DNA from: Bacteroidales bacterium
GTDB taxonomy: Bacteria > Bacteroidota > Bacteroidia > Bacteroidales > UBA932
Assembly: GCA_023667095.1 (NCBI GenBank)
Contig: JAMPAT010000005.1
Coordinates: 1-64,000, forward strand
Direction: 5' to 3'
Length of the DNA stretch: 64,000 nt
The position numbers and the translations under genes are program-made. The notes beneath the pieces were generated by a model that was given only the letters and a program-made list of their open reading frames with translations, had not been told where the DNA came from and ran no database searches. Shown here one piece after another: positions 43,968 through 52,077 of this stretch (position 1 is the first letter of the stretch; each line of letters opens with the position of its first letter).

Positions 43968-44390
43968 ATGGACAATAATTCTGTCAAGGAAAACATAAGG
44001 AAGATAAGGCGTGCATCCGGACTTTCACAGTCGGACATGGCAGACCGGCTTGGACTGTCAAGGACCGCGTACAACAACCTGGAACAGGGAGACACGAAGC
44101 TTATCAACGGCAAGGTTGAGCAGATTGCAGAGATTTTCAACACGACATCAGAGGAGCTGGTCCTCGGATACAAGCCTTTCAGGAAAGATTCCGGAAAGCT
44201 GAAGGATATCCATGCGGAGTTCGAGGCGGAAAAGGCTGAAATACTTGGCAGGCATACAGCGGAAATTGCAAAGCTGCAGAAGCAAATCGAAACCTTGACA
44301 GAATATGTGGAGATACTGAAAGACTCCAACAGGACAAAAGATGAAATCATATCGATGCTGAAGAAAAAGCTTTCAGACCAGAATCAGTAA
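43968..44390 (+). CDS. XRE-family helix-turn-helix regulator with coiled-coil tail
   Basis: A Cro/CI-type DNA-binding protein. From the ATG at 43968 (MDNNSVKENIRKIRR) residues 7-62 form the five-helix XRE domain with the recognition part SQSDMADRLGLSRTAYNNLEQG. Residues 75-135 are a charged coiled coil (AEFEAEKAEILGRHTAEIAKL and heptads of Leu/Ile) that likely makes the dimer. The open frame starts 126 nt earlier, but that part covers the promoter. 140 aa. Its target is unknown; no phage or toxin gene is beside it. Confidence 0.85.
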   Translation: MDNNSVKENIRKIRRASGLSQSDMADRLGLSRTAYNNLEQGDTKLINGKVEQIAEIFNTTSEELVLGYKPFRKDSGKLKDIHAEFEAEKAEILGRHTAEIAKLQKQIETLTEYVEILKDSNRTKDEIISMLKKKLSDQNQ

Positions 44391-44474
44391 TTCCTGATGC
44401 ATGCCAGGCTGCATAGGCATCCACAACGGCACTTTACCCGTTGAAAATAGTTTTTTCTTGTCGCCCAAAAATGG

Positions 44475-44482
44475 TACCTTTG
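44475..44482 (+). promoter_or_regulatory. -7 element TACCTTTG directly before rnhB
   Basis: TACCTTTG ends only 6 nt before the rnhB ATG. Since transcription usually starts a few bases after this element, the mRNA is expected to have no leader. Confidence 0.55.
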
Positions 44483-44488
44483 TAAGCT

Positions 44489-45142
44489 ATGGAAGCCAAT
44501 CTGCTAAATTATCTCAACGGAAACGCCATTGAGGCTGGCTGTGACGAGGCCGGACGAGGCCCTCTTGCAGGACCTGTCTTTGCAGCTGCTGTCATACTGC
44601 CGCATGATTTTCACCATCCGCTGCTAAACGACTCGAAGAAGATGACGGAAAAGGCAAGGGAACTGTTGCGCCCTATAATAGAGCGCGAAGCGATTGCATG
44701 GTCTGTGCAGGAGGTCAGTGCAGAGGACATTGATTCCATAAACATATTGAACGCATCCATTGCCGGGATGTGGCGTGCGATTGTGGGACTTGCCCCGAAG
44801 CCGGAGCATCTCCTTATTGACGGGAACAGGTTCAGGCCATACAGGATGACAGGAGATTGCTGGATACCACAGGAGAAGATAGTGGAATACGAAAATATGC
44901 CTTTTGACTGCATAGTGAAGGGCGACGGCAAATTTGCACCGATTGCAGCGGCATCCGTGCTTGCCAAGACATACAGGGATGAATACATGAGAGACTTGGC
45001 AAAGGAATATCCCGAATATGGCTGGGACAGGAACATGGGCTACCCGACAAAGGAACATATCGAGGCTGTGAGAAAGTTCGGGATGACACCGCACCACAGG
45101 AAATCGTTCCATGTCAAGGAACTGGAGGCCACCCTGTTCTGA
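44489..45142 (+). CDS. rnhB: Ribonuclease HII
   Basis: Cuts RNA in RNA-DNA hybrids and removes single ribonucleotides. The active-site DEAGRG motif is D19-E20 (GCDEAGRGPLAGPVFA), LLIDGNRF holds the third acidic residue, and KGDGKFAPIAAASVLAKTYRD and GYPTKEHIEAV follow as in family members. 217 aa, complete. The start at 44489 is fixed because the family's first strand begins a few residues later; no later Met would keep it. The mRNA is probably leaderless. Confidence 0.96.
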   Translation: MEANLLNYLNGNAIEAGCDEAGRGPLAGPVFAAAVILPHDFHHPLLNDSKKMTEKARELLRPIIEREAIAWSVQEVSAEDIDSINILNASIAGMWRAIVGLAPKPEHLLIDGNRFRPYRMTGDCWIPQEKIVEYENMPFDCIVKGDGKFAPIAAASVLAKTYRDEYMRDLAKEYPEYGWDRNMGYPTKEHIEAVRKFGMTPHHRKSFHVKELEATLF

Positions 45143-45195
45143 TGCCATTTTTCAATCCCATAAAGAATCACAGGCTACCGCTTCCCAAAATTTCT

Positions 45196-45235
45196 TATAT
45201 TTGCAGGTTGGTTACCATGGTGTAATATTCAACCT
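45196..45235 (+). promoter_or_regulatory. Promoter and leader hairpin of the S46 peptidase gene
   Basis: TATATTTG (45196-45203) fits TAnnTTTG. AGGTTG (45205-45210) pairs with CAACCT (45230-45235). Leader about 115 nt. The bases right after the element (TTTGCAGGTTGGTT) are identical to those at the gpmI promoter. Confidence 0.55.
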
Positions 45236-45322
45236 TCGGACCGGTTCCCATTTTTAAAAAGCCGGCACATCCAGGCCATGGCGACAAGGCCTTAAGCAGA
45301 AACAATTAACAGACAACGATAT

Positions 45323-47470
45323 ATGAAAAAGTTTTTTTGCAGCATTATCGCTTTCGCCGTGCTTGCCACAGGTATGCGCGCAGACGAGGGCATGTGGATG
45401 CTCCCGCTTCTGCAGAAGATGAACGGCAAGGCGATTGAGCAGGCCGGATGCAGGCTCACACCGGAGCAGATTTACAGCATCAACCATTCTTCACTCAAAG
45501 ACGCCATTGTACAGTTCGGAGGTGGATGTACGGGAGAGATAATATCCGGCGAAGGCCTTCTTGTGACCAACCACCATTGCGGATACGGAAGCATACAGAA
45601 GCTCAGTTCCGTGGAGCATGACTACCTCACTGACGGATATTGGGCCATGAACCGCTCGGAAGAGCTTCCATGCGAGGGGCTTACCGTGACATTCCTTGAA
45701 TATATGCAAGATGTGACAGCTGTCATTGAAAAAGCGGAGAGAAAGGCAAGGAAGCAGTTCAAGGGACAGGAGAATGAAGAGGCACTCGTTGCCGAGGCCA
45801 TCCAGAAGGTATATGACGGCCTTATCGAAGATGCAGAGAAGAACAACCCTCATTGCGAGGCGAACATTGTCCCTTACTATGACAACAATGTCTACTACCT
45901 TATCGTTGACAAGGTGTACAATGACGTGCGCTTCGTAGGTGCACCGCCTTCATCAATCGGAAAATTCGGCGCAGACACAGACAACTGGATGTGGCCACGC
46001 CACACAGGGGACTTCTCCATGTTCCGTGTCTATGCGGATTCAGACAACAACCCGGCTGCATATTCACCGGACAATGTGCCGTATACCCCGAAGAGAAGCC
46101 TCAAGATTTCGCTGAAGGGAATCCAGGAAGGAGACTACACCATGATTATGGGATATCCCGGACGCACAACCCGTTTCCAGACTTCTCCTGAGCTGAAGTT
46201 CCAGATTGAGCAGAATGACATCAGGATTGCAGCCCGCACTGTCCGCCAGAACCTCATGATGGAGGATATGCTTGCAGACCCTAAGGTAAAGATCCAGTAT
46301 GCAAGCAAATATTCAGGCTCTTCAAACGGATGGAAAAAATGGCAGGGAATGAAGCTTGCCTTTGACAAGCTGGACATTATCCAGCGTGCAGAGGATGAAG
46401 AGGCAGCATACACAGCATGGATAAATTCAAGCAAGAAGCGCGCAGCACAGTATGGTTCTGCAATAGGTGCAATCAAGGATGCCGTTGACGGACAGAGGGA
46501 TGCATACAATGTATATACAACACTGGTTGAGTCTGCAGCAAAGATAGAGCTTGTAAGTGCCGCAAGCATGTTCAACAGAGGCATGCGGAATATAGAGGGG
46601 ACAGACACTCTGGGTGCTGCCCAAAAGGCGGCAGAGGCACTGGCTGCATTCTATAAAGACTATTCTGTGGACACTGACCGCAAGATTTCAAAGGCAATGC
46701 TGAAATTCTACAGGGACAATGTGGCTCCGGAGTATTATCTTGACCTCGGCGAGGATTTCGCGGCATTGGATATAGACAAATATGTAGATGAACTTTTCGA
46801 CAACAGTGCGTTCACTTCTCCTGCAAAGCTTGCGGCAGCGATTTCAGAGCACGGTCAGGCTATTTCCGATGACCCTGCATTCAAGGTGGCAAAGGCCATC
46901 AGCGGGATTGCCTCGAAGGTCTACCCTGCACTTGTCGAGAACCAGGAAAAGCTTGCAGAGGGCCGCAAGGCATACACTGCAGGGCTTCTCGAATGGAAGA
47001 ACGGCGAGCCGTCATATCCGGATGCAAACTTCACAATGCGTATGACCTACGGTTCCGTGAAGCCATACTCCCCTAAGGATGCAGTCATATACAGGTATTA
47101 CACAACCCTTGACGGAGTGATGGAGAAAGAGGATCCGGACAACTGGGAATTCGTGGTTCCTGCAAAGCTTAAGGAACTCTGGCAGAACAAGGATTTCGGA
47201 CAGTATGCAATGGCTGACGGCAAGATGCCTGTGGCTTTCCTTTCCAACAATGACATTACAGGAGGAAACTCCGGTTCACCTGTCATGAATGCCGACGGTG
47301 AGCTTATCGGACTTGCATTCGACGGAAACTGGGAGTCAATGAGCAGCGATGTAATGTTCGAGCCTGACCTCCAGAGGTGTATCAATGTGGATATACGCTA
47401 TGTACTTTTCATCGTAGACAAGTTCGGCGGGGCTGGATACCTGCTCAATGAAATGGACATTGTGAAATAA
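45323..47470 (+). CDS. S46 family dipeptidyl-peptidase (DPP7-like)
   Basis: A periplasmic serine peptidase that removes dipeptides from the N-terminus. Signal peptide MKKFFCSIIAFAVLATG, cut before ADEGMW. The catalytic His is H85 in TNHHCG, the Asp lies in DNWMWPRHTGDF, and the Ser is S650 in GGNSGSPVMN. The specificity position 18 residues after the Ser is Gly668 (FDGNWE); in this family Gly marks the DPP7 type and Arg the Asp/Glu-specific DPP11 type. 715 aa, complete. Peptide use of this kind is typical of proteolytic Bacteroidales. It is alone, with its own terminator. Confidence 0.95.
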   Translation: MKKFFCSIIAFAVLATGMRADEGMWMLPLLQKMNGKAIEQAGCRLTPEQIYSINHSSLKDAIVQFGGGCTGEIISGEGLLVTNHHCGYGSIQKLSSVEHDYLTDGYWAMNRSEELPCEGLTVTFLEYMQDVTAVIEKAERKARKQFKGQENEEALVAEAIQKVYDGLIEDAEKNNPHCEANIVPYYDNNVYYLIVDKVYNDVRFVGAPPSSIGKFGADTDNWMWPRHTGDFSMFRVYADSDNNPAAYSPDNVPYTPKRSLKISLKGIQEGDYTMIMGYPGRTTRFQTSPELKFQIEQNDIRIAARTVRQNLMMEDMLADPKVKIQYASKYSGSSNGWKKWQGMKLAFDKLDIIQRAEDEEAAYTAWINSSKKRAAQYGSAIGAIKDAVDGQRDAYNVYTTLVESAAKIELVSAASMFNRGMRNIEGTDTLGAAQKAAEALAAFYKDYSVDTDRKISKAMLKFYRDNVAPEYYLDLGEDFAALDIDKYVDELFDNSAFTSPAKLAAAISEHGQAISDDPAFKVAKAISGIASKVYPALVENQEKLAEGRKAYTAGLLEWKNGEPSYPDANFTMRMTYGSVKPYSPKDAVIYRYYTTLDGVMEKEDPDNWEFVVPAKLKELWQNKDFGQYAMADGKMPVAFLSNNDITGGNSGSPVMNADGELIGLAFDGNWESMSSDVMFEPDLQRCINVDIRYVLFIVDKFGGAGYLLNEMDIVK

Positions 47471-47491
47471 CACAGACATATAAAGAATCAT

Positions 47492-47521
47492 GGCCGCGCC
47501 TTCCGGGGTGCGGCCTTTTTT
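47492..47521 (+). terminator. Rho-independent terminator after the S46 gene
   Basis: GGCCGCGCC (47492-47500) pairs with GGTGCGGCC (47507-47515) with one mismatch, followed by six T. Confidence 0.85.
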
Positions 47522-47535
47522 GTGTCCGCAATCAT

Positions 47536-47598
47536 AATCCAAAATTATTGCCATATTTTTGGATTACAATCCTAAATTATTGCCATATTTTTGGATTA
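47536..47598. repeat. Twin 31-bp direct repeat with internal dyad symmetry
   Basis: Two copies (47536-47566 and 47568-47598) differ at one base (A/T) and are one base apart. Each begins AATCC and ends TTTTTGGATTA, so AATCCAAAA and TTTTGGATT pair within a copy. The second copy supplies the TTTG at 47590-47593, which is 20 nt before TATATTTG. Confidence 0.8.
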
Positions 47599-47621
47599 GG
47601 AAGCATTTTCTGCTATATTTG
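47590..47621 (+). promoter_or_regulatory. Promoter of the DUF4143 ATPase gene
   Basis: TTTG (47590-47593), 20 nt, TATATTTG (47614-47621): both elements and spacing are consensus. The -33 element lies inside the second 31-bp repeat, so a protein bound to the repeats would block it. Confidence 0.7.
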
Positions 47622-47663
47622 CCAACATTAAAAGAATTTTTCCACACATTAAATAATATATGT

Positions 47664-48788
47664 ATGATTCAGCGAGCTCTCAGACAAGTTATTGAAAACA
47701 AGATATTTAGAGAAAAAGCGGTAGTCCTTATAGGGGCACGCCAGGTCGGTAAGAGCACTCTTTTCAGGCAAATCACGGAAAGCCGTGAAGAGGCATGCCT
47801 GTCATTGAACTGCGACGAGCCTGAAGTCCGTGATGTTCTGACAAAGACAAATACCGCAGAGCTGAAACAGCTTATCGGACACAATAGGATAGTCGTGATA
47901 GATGAAGCTCAGCGTGTACCGGACATTGGACTGACGATGAAGCTGATAACAGACAATTTTCCTGATGTACAGCTTCTGGCAACAGGTTCATCAGCATTTG
48001 AACTGCAGAACAGTCTGAACGAGACTCTTACAGGCAGAAAATATGAATATCACCTGTTCCCGCTTTCCACCAGGGAACTGATGGATGACAAAGGTGCACT
48101 ATTTGTACGTCAACACTTTGAATTACGGCTTATATATGGTTCATATCCCGATGTCCTGACTCATTCGGATGAAGCAAAAGAACTGCTTATGAATCTCGCT
48201 GAAAGCTACCTGTACAAGGATTTGCTTACACTGGATTCAATACGGAAACCTGCAATGCTGGAGAAATTGCTCATCGCATTGTCTCTCCAGCTTGGAAGTG
48301 AAATTTCCTATAACGAACTGGCACAGACAATAGGTTCTGACAACAAGACCATTGAAAAATATATTGACCTGCTGGAAAAGTGTTTCATAATATTCAGACT
48401 TGACGCATTCAGCAGAAACTTGCGCAATGAGCTTAAAAAGAGCAAAAAGATATATTTCTATGACAACGGAATCAGAAATGCTGTCATCCAGAACTTTGCG
48501 CCACCTTCCTTGCGTCAGGATATGGGAGCATTATGGGAGAACTTTGTCATTTCCGAAAGGAAAAAGGCCAACATGTATTCAGGCCGCTTTGCCAAACCAT
48601 ATTTCTGGAGGACAGTCGGAGGCCAGGAAATAGACTATATCGAAGAGGAAGATGGAGAGTTCACAGCACTGGAAATGAAATGGAACCCTAAGAAAGGCAG
48701 GGCTTCCCTGCCCGATGCTTTCCTGAAATCATATAAACTGAAAGACAGTGCGGTGGTCACTCCGGAAAATTACATTGAATGGGTGTAA
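47664..48788 (+). CDS. AAA+ ATP-binding protein with DUF4143 domain
   Basis: A protein of the large Bacteroidetes ATPase family with AAA_14 and DUF4143. Walker A is LIGARQVGKSTLFRQI at about residues 20-35, Walker B is RIVVIDEAQRVPDIG, and LATGSSAF and the arginine segment LTGRKYEYHLFPLS follow. The C-terminal half has a winged-helix (SYNELAQTIGSDNKTIEKYIDLLEKC, shown in part as SYNELAQTIGSD) and ends with a nuclease-like pattern EIDYIE and ALEMKW. I choose the ATG at 47664; a longer frame from 47559 overlaps the promoter. Function is unknown; these genes are often accessory. The stop overlaps an in-frame extension of the mrp gene, but not its chosen start. Confidence 0.88.
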   Translation: MIQRALRQVIENKIFREKAVVLIGARQVGKSTLFRQITESREEACLSLNCDEPEVRDVLTKTNTAELKQLIGHNRIVVIDEAQRVPDIGLTMKLITDNFPDVQLLATGSSAFELQNSLNETLTGRKYEYHLFPLSTRELMDDKGALFVRQHFELRLIYGSYPDVLTHSDEAKELLMNLAESYLYKDLLTLDSIRKPAMLEKLLIALSLQLGSEISYNELAQTIGSDNKTIEKYIDLLEKCFIIFRLDAFSRNLRNELKKSKKIYFYDNGIRNAVIQNFAPPSLRQDMGALWENFVISERKKANMYSGRFAKPYFWRTVGGQEIDYIEEEDGEFTALEMKWNPKKGRASLPDAFLKSYKLKDSAVVTPENYIEWV

Positions 48789-48819
48789 TTGTTATTTGGA
48801 ATTTTAATCACTATTTTTG
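48789..48819 (+). promoter_or_regulatory. Consensus promoter for the Mrp-type ATPase gene
   Basis: TTG (48789-48791), 20 nt, TATTTTTG (48812-48819). The leader to the ATG at 48893 is about 70 nt. Confidence 0.7.
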
Positions 48820-48892
48820 CACAGCAATCGGATATCTCCGGACAATTCCGGTGAATTTTCAACAACATTGCAAGACTGATTCCCATAATCGC

Positions 48893-49972
48893 ATGACTAT
48901 GACAAAAGAAAATATAATCAAGGCACTCAAGGAAGTGCAGCATCCGGCCAAGGGAGACCGGAATGTAGTTGATCTCGGGATGGTGGAGAATATCGCCATC
49001 GAGGGGAACAAGGTGACTGTGACCCTGGCATTCCCGAAACATCGCGACCCGCTCGCAGAATATCTTATCGGAAGCAGCAAGGCTTCGCTCATCAGGAATG
49101 TCCCTGGCGTGGAAGTCGAGATACAGACTGTCGTGAAAGAGGAAAGTACGCCAAAGAAGAAGCCTGGCCTTGACCTTGGATTTGAAGAACTGGACAATGT
49201 AAAGCATATTATCGGCATTGCATCAGGAAAAGGCGGAGTCGGCAAATCGACTGTGGCAGTGAACCTTGCTGTGGCATTGGCACGTCTCGGATATAAGGTC
49301 GGGCTCGCTGACGCCGATGTCTACGGACCGTCTGTGCCAAAGATGACAGGAACGGAAGGGGAGATGCCGGATGCGTTCAAGGAAGAAAGCACAGACAAGG
49401 AGGTGATACTGCCGCTTGAGAAATATGGCGTCAAATGGATGTCAATAGGATATTTTGCAAAGCCTGAACAGGCATTGATATGGAGAGGCCCGATGGCCTG
49501 CAATGCATTGAAGCAGATGATTCTCCAGGTCCGTTGGGGCGAGCTTGACTTCCTGCTTATCGACATGCCTCCGGGAACAGGCGACATCCACATCAGCCTT
49601 GTGCATGACATTCCGCTTGAGGGTGCTCTCATCGTCAGCACCCCTCAGGATGTGGCGCTGGCAGATGTTGAGAAGGGCGTAAACATGTTCCGCAATGACA
49701 GTGTGAACAAGCCGCTGTTCGGCCTTGTGGAGAACATGGCGTGGTTCACTCCGGAGGAGCTTCCTGAGAACAGGTATTATATCTTCGGCAAGGATGGCGG
49801 CGCAAGGATGGCAGAGAAATACGGAATTCCGCTTCTCGGACAGATTCCTATCGTGCAGAGCATCCGTGAAGGTGGAGACAGCGGAGAGCCGGCAGCACTT
49901 TCATCACGCCCGGACGGTGTGGCATTTACCGAACTGGCGGCACGGCTGGCGGAGTCGGTTATGGCGAAGTAG
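48893..49972 (+). CDS. Mrp/NBP35-type Fe-S carrier ATPase
   Basis: A P-loop ATPase thought to carry and deliver Fe-S clusters. The N-terminal MIP18/DUF59 domain covers residues 1-85 (KGDRNVVDLGMVENI). The deviant Walker A is ASGKGGVGKSTVAVNLA at about 108, with DADVYGPSVP and IDMPPGTGDIHIS following. The CxxC pair that holds the cluster in most members (after VENM) is missing: the text reads ENMAWFTPEELPENRYYIFG. I use the ATG at 48893 (MTMTKENI); the second at 48899 is equally possible. It stands alone, with a good promoter. Confidence 0.9.
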   Translation: MTMTKENIIKALKEVQHPAKGDRNVVDLGMVENIAIEGNKVTVTLAFPKHRDPLAEYLIGSSKASLIRNVPGVEVEIQTVVKEESTPKKKPGLDLGFEELDNVKHIIGIASGKGGVGKSTVAVNLAVALARLGYKVGLADADVYGPSVPKMTGTEGEMPDAFKEESTDKEVILPLEKYGVKWMSIGYFAKPEQALIWRGPMACNALKQMILQVRWGELDFLLIDMPPGTGDIHISLVHDIPLEGALIVSTPQDVALADVEKGVNMFRNDSVNKPLFGLVENMAWFTPEELPENRYYIFGKDGGARMAEKYGIPLLGQIPIVQSIREGGDSGEPAALSSRPDGVAFTELAARLAESVMAK

Positions 49973-49991
49973 GATTTTATAGATTCCAAGC

Positions 49992-50390
49992 ATGAAAAAG
50001 GGGCTAATCTTAATACTGGGAATAATTTTGGGTGTCATTTTGACAATTGTAGCCGGTGTAATAATATCCAATCTTGGATATTTGTCAGATAATGGCATTG
50101 AATATCTCGAAAAGACTGGGCCCGTAATGGATGCCCAATCGTACGAAGTATTTCAGGTCCTTGAAAACGGGAATGCCTTGGCAAAAGAAACTCTTTTTAA
50201 AGGGATGTCCAACATCCTTAATCTTGGGGCAGTAGTACTTATTGTCGCTGATGGGAGCAGCAGCTACTATGACGATCAATTCATTACAGCACCAGAAGGA
50301 AAAGAATTCCGTCAAGTCGGCACCTACAGATACCAGACTAAAGACGAATACGTCAAGACTGTTCCTGCTATAGCCCTTTTCAAAAAATAG
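49992..50390 (+). CDS. Small membrane-anchored protein of unknown function
   Basis: Not recognised. 132 aa: a single N-terminal membrane helix (MKKGLILILGIILGVILTIV, residues 5-28), then a soluble part of about 100 residues with the segment AVVLIVADGSSSYYDDQFITAP and a C-terminal YRYQTKDEYVKTVPAIALF. Probably periplasmic and anchored. The gene starts 20 nt after mrp and may share its transcript, but it is more AT-rich than its neighbour and abuts the REP-like region. Confidence 0.65.
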   Translation: MKKGLILILGIILGVILTIVAGVIISNLGYLSDNGIEYLEKTGPVMDAQSYEVFQVLENGNALAKETLFKGMSNILNLGAVVLIVADGSSSYYDDQFITAPEGKEFRQVGTYRYQTKDEYVKTVPAIALFKK

Positions 50391-50520
50391 GCATATCAAT
50401 GTAGAATCCTGATTCTGAATTGATGTGGACAACAGTGAGGGCGATTAACAAGTCTGAATAACTCTCTGAGAATTGAAAATTTAGCGACAAGGGTGAGGTT
50501 GGTCGCACCGAAAAAATGAG

Positions 50521-50561
50521 AAAAAGGGGTCTGACTAATACTTTTAGTCGACTCTTTTTTT
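50521..50561 (+). terminator. Terminator after the small membrane protein
   Basis: AAAAAGGGGTCTGACTA (50521-50537) pairs, with two small bulges, with TAGTCGACTCTTTTT (50545-50559), and the T-run goes on. From 50391 to 50658 no gene is seen. Confidence 0.6.
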
Positions 50562-50658
50562 GTGTGGCTGGATGGATCACACGGCGAGGGTATGCAGAAC
50601 AAATGATTAATCAGCATTGCAAATAGAATTGAAAATGATGTGCAGAAGCTGGATGGCC

Positions 50659-50694
50659 GTGCCAGACTGGCGAACTAATACACCGGACGGGAAC
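50659..50694. repeat. REP-like element, type A, copy 1
   Basis: 36 nt from GTGCCAGACTGG to GGACGGGAAC with an inner CGAACTAATACACC. The ends can pair (GTgCC/GGgAAC) to form a hairpin. Type A recurs at 50807 and 52042. Confidence 0.75.
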
Positions 50695-50731
50695 GTAAGA
50701 GGGCAAAGGACGCAATGAAAAAGTGCGTGCT

Positions 50732-50767
50732 GTGCCAGACTGGTAGCAGACATGACCAGTCGGGAAC
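50732..50767. repeat. REP-like element, type B, copy 1
   Basis: 36 nt, begins GTGCCAGACTGGT and ends ACCAGTCGGGAAC. ACTGGT pairs with ACCAGT around AGCAGACATG. It is followed by a 39-nt spacer and a type A unit. Confidence 0.8.
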
Positions 50768-50806
50768 GCAAGAATGCAACAGGGATGCGCAGGAGCTTGG
50801 ATGGCC

Positions 50807-50842
50807 GTGCCAGACTGGCAAACTAATACACCAGACGGGAAC
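50807..50842. repeat. REP-like element, type A, copy 2
   Basis: Same as copy 1 apart from two or three bases (GGCAAACT, CCAGACGGGAAC). Together with the type B unit at 50732 it forms a pair that recurs after the transposase gene. Confidence 0.8.
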
Positions 50843-50945
50843 AAAAAGTATCACAAAATATTATAAAACAGTTGCATTCATCAGTAATTATTACGACATT
50901 GCGAAACAACTTTTATGTACAGTCTCTGCCTGTAGTCTGTAAAAG

Positions 50946-51944
50946 GTGAAAGAGAATATTGGATTGAGAAATGTGAAAGAGATGAGTAGTTTGAATTATC
51001 AGACAGTAGTACAGAGTAACTATTCGGATCACGGTACTATTCCAGACATGTACCAAGAGGAAAAGAATGCCAATTTTTTCCATATCACAGCAAAGGGATT
51101 GGAAAGTGAACTTCTTTTCCATGACAAAGAAGACTTCCATAAAATTATCAACATAAGTGCAATTTGCGCTTTTGACTGCAACGTCAGCATAGTTGCATAT
51201 GCACATATGTCTAACCATTCGCATTATGTTGTCTTTTGTGAGACTCTAAATGAAGCAGGAAGGTTCATGAACAGAAGCAAGCGAATGTATTCACAATTCT
51301 GTCGACAAAAACGGGGATCCCGAAACCTTCAAAGACGTACAAATACGACAATTAAGCCGATTGAAACATTTCAGTATCTACGGAACTGCATCGCGTACGT
51401 TTTACGTAATCCTGTAGAAGCCAAAATTGTACGATATGCCGATCAATATGAGTGGTCAAGCTATAAATGCTACTTTAAGGATTATGTAACAGCATTAAGG
51501 AACTATGAGCCGATACAAAATTACAAAAAGCGAGAAATCAAATATATTCTTGGGACACACACAGATCTTAAGGACAGTAAATTAATGATTGACAAAGACG
51601 GGAACATTGCTCCTGAATCATTTGTTGCATCATCTATGGCAGAAAGTTTATTTAACAATTCTTCTGAAAGCCTTATAAGGCAAATTCTGAAAATCAATTA
51701 CTATAGTATTGAATTTGAATTGACCTATAATGGAACACCAGGAAATAATGACATTGATCTAATCGCTGTTGCCCAAAGACTGGCAAATGACTGGTTCAAG
51801 AAAGAATTGAACTGTCTCTCATTTAAGGAGAGAATCAAATTGATAGGAGTTCTGTATAAAAGGGAGCATGCATCGCAATCTCAAATAAGCAGAATACTTA
51901 ATCTTCCACAGAAATTGATCAAACGAATCATCTCTGGAGAATAA
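50946..51944 (+). CDS. REP-associated tyrosine transposase (Y1/HUH family)
   Basis: A Y1-type (IS200-like) single-strand nuclease domesticated with REP sequences. The HUH pair is H91 and H93 in HMSNHSHYVVF, and the candidate catalytic Tyr is in YLRNCIAYVLRNPVEA around residue 155-160, as in RAYT proteins. The C-terminal 80 residues include a helix-turn-helix-like end (SQSQISRILNLPQKLIKRI: first 19 residues). The start is GTG at 50946; ATG at 50982 is the alternative. The gene is flanked on both sides by the same B-A pair of 36-nt hairpins. It is AT-rich. RAYTs cut and join their REP DNA, and their cell function is not settled. Confidence 0.85.
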   Translation: MKENIGLRNVKEMSSLNYQTVVQSNYSDHGTIPDMYQEEKNANFFHITAKGLESELLFHDKEDFHKIINISAICAFDCNVSIVAYAHMSNHSHYVVFCETLNEAGRFMNRSKRMYSQFCRQKRGSRNLQRRTNTTIKPIETFQYLRNCIAYVLRNPVEAKIVRYADQYEWSSYKCYFKDYVTALRNYEPIQNYKKREIKYILGTHTDLKDSKLMIDKDGNIAPESFVASSMAESLFNNSSESLIRQILKINYYSIEFELTYNGTPGNNDIDLIAVAQRLANDWFKKELNCLSFKERIKLIGVLYKREHASQSQISRILNLPQKLIKRIISGE

Positions 51945-51967
51945 CTCAAATCATTTACCAACATTCT

Positions 51968-52003
51968 GTTCCAGACTGGTAGCAGACATGACCAGTCGGG
52001 AAC
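51968..52003. repeat. REP-like element, type B, copy 2
   Basis: GTTCCAGACTGGT to ACCAGTCGGGAAC. Here the stem is better than in copy 1: GTTCC/GGAAC and ACTGGT/ACCAGT with a two-base internal mismatch. Confidence 0.85.
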
Positions 52004-52041
52004 GTAAGAATGCAACAGGGATGCGAAGGAACTGGATGACC

Positions 52042-52077
52042 GTGCCAGACTGGCGAACTAATACACCAGACTGGAAC
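52042..52077. repeat. REP-like element, type A, copy 3
   Basis: GTGCCAGACTGGCGAACTAA to CCAGACTGGAAC. With the type B unit at 51968 it repeats the pair 50732-50842, spacer included (GTAAGAATGCAACAGGGATG). The DNA from 52078 to 52296 shows no other feature; I see no TAnnTTTG element for the following gene. Confidence 0.8.

Noticed and set aside
47559..47663. Longer start of the DUF4143 ATPase
   Set aside because: It would include the second repeat and the promoter, and the residues have no family resemblance.
50659..52077. Ordinary insertion sequence with terminal inverted repeats
   Set aside because: The flanking pairs are direct, not inverted, no target duplication is seen, and the protein is of the HUH/Y1 type, which does not use DDE-type ends.
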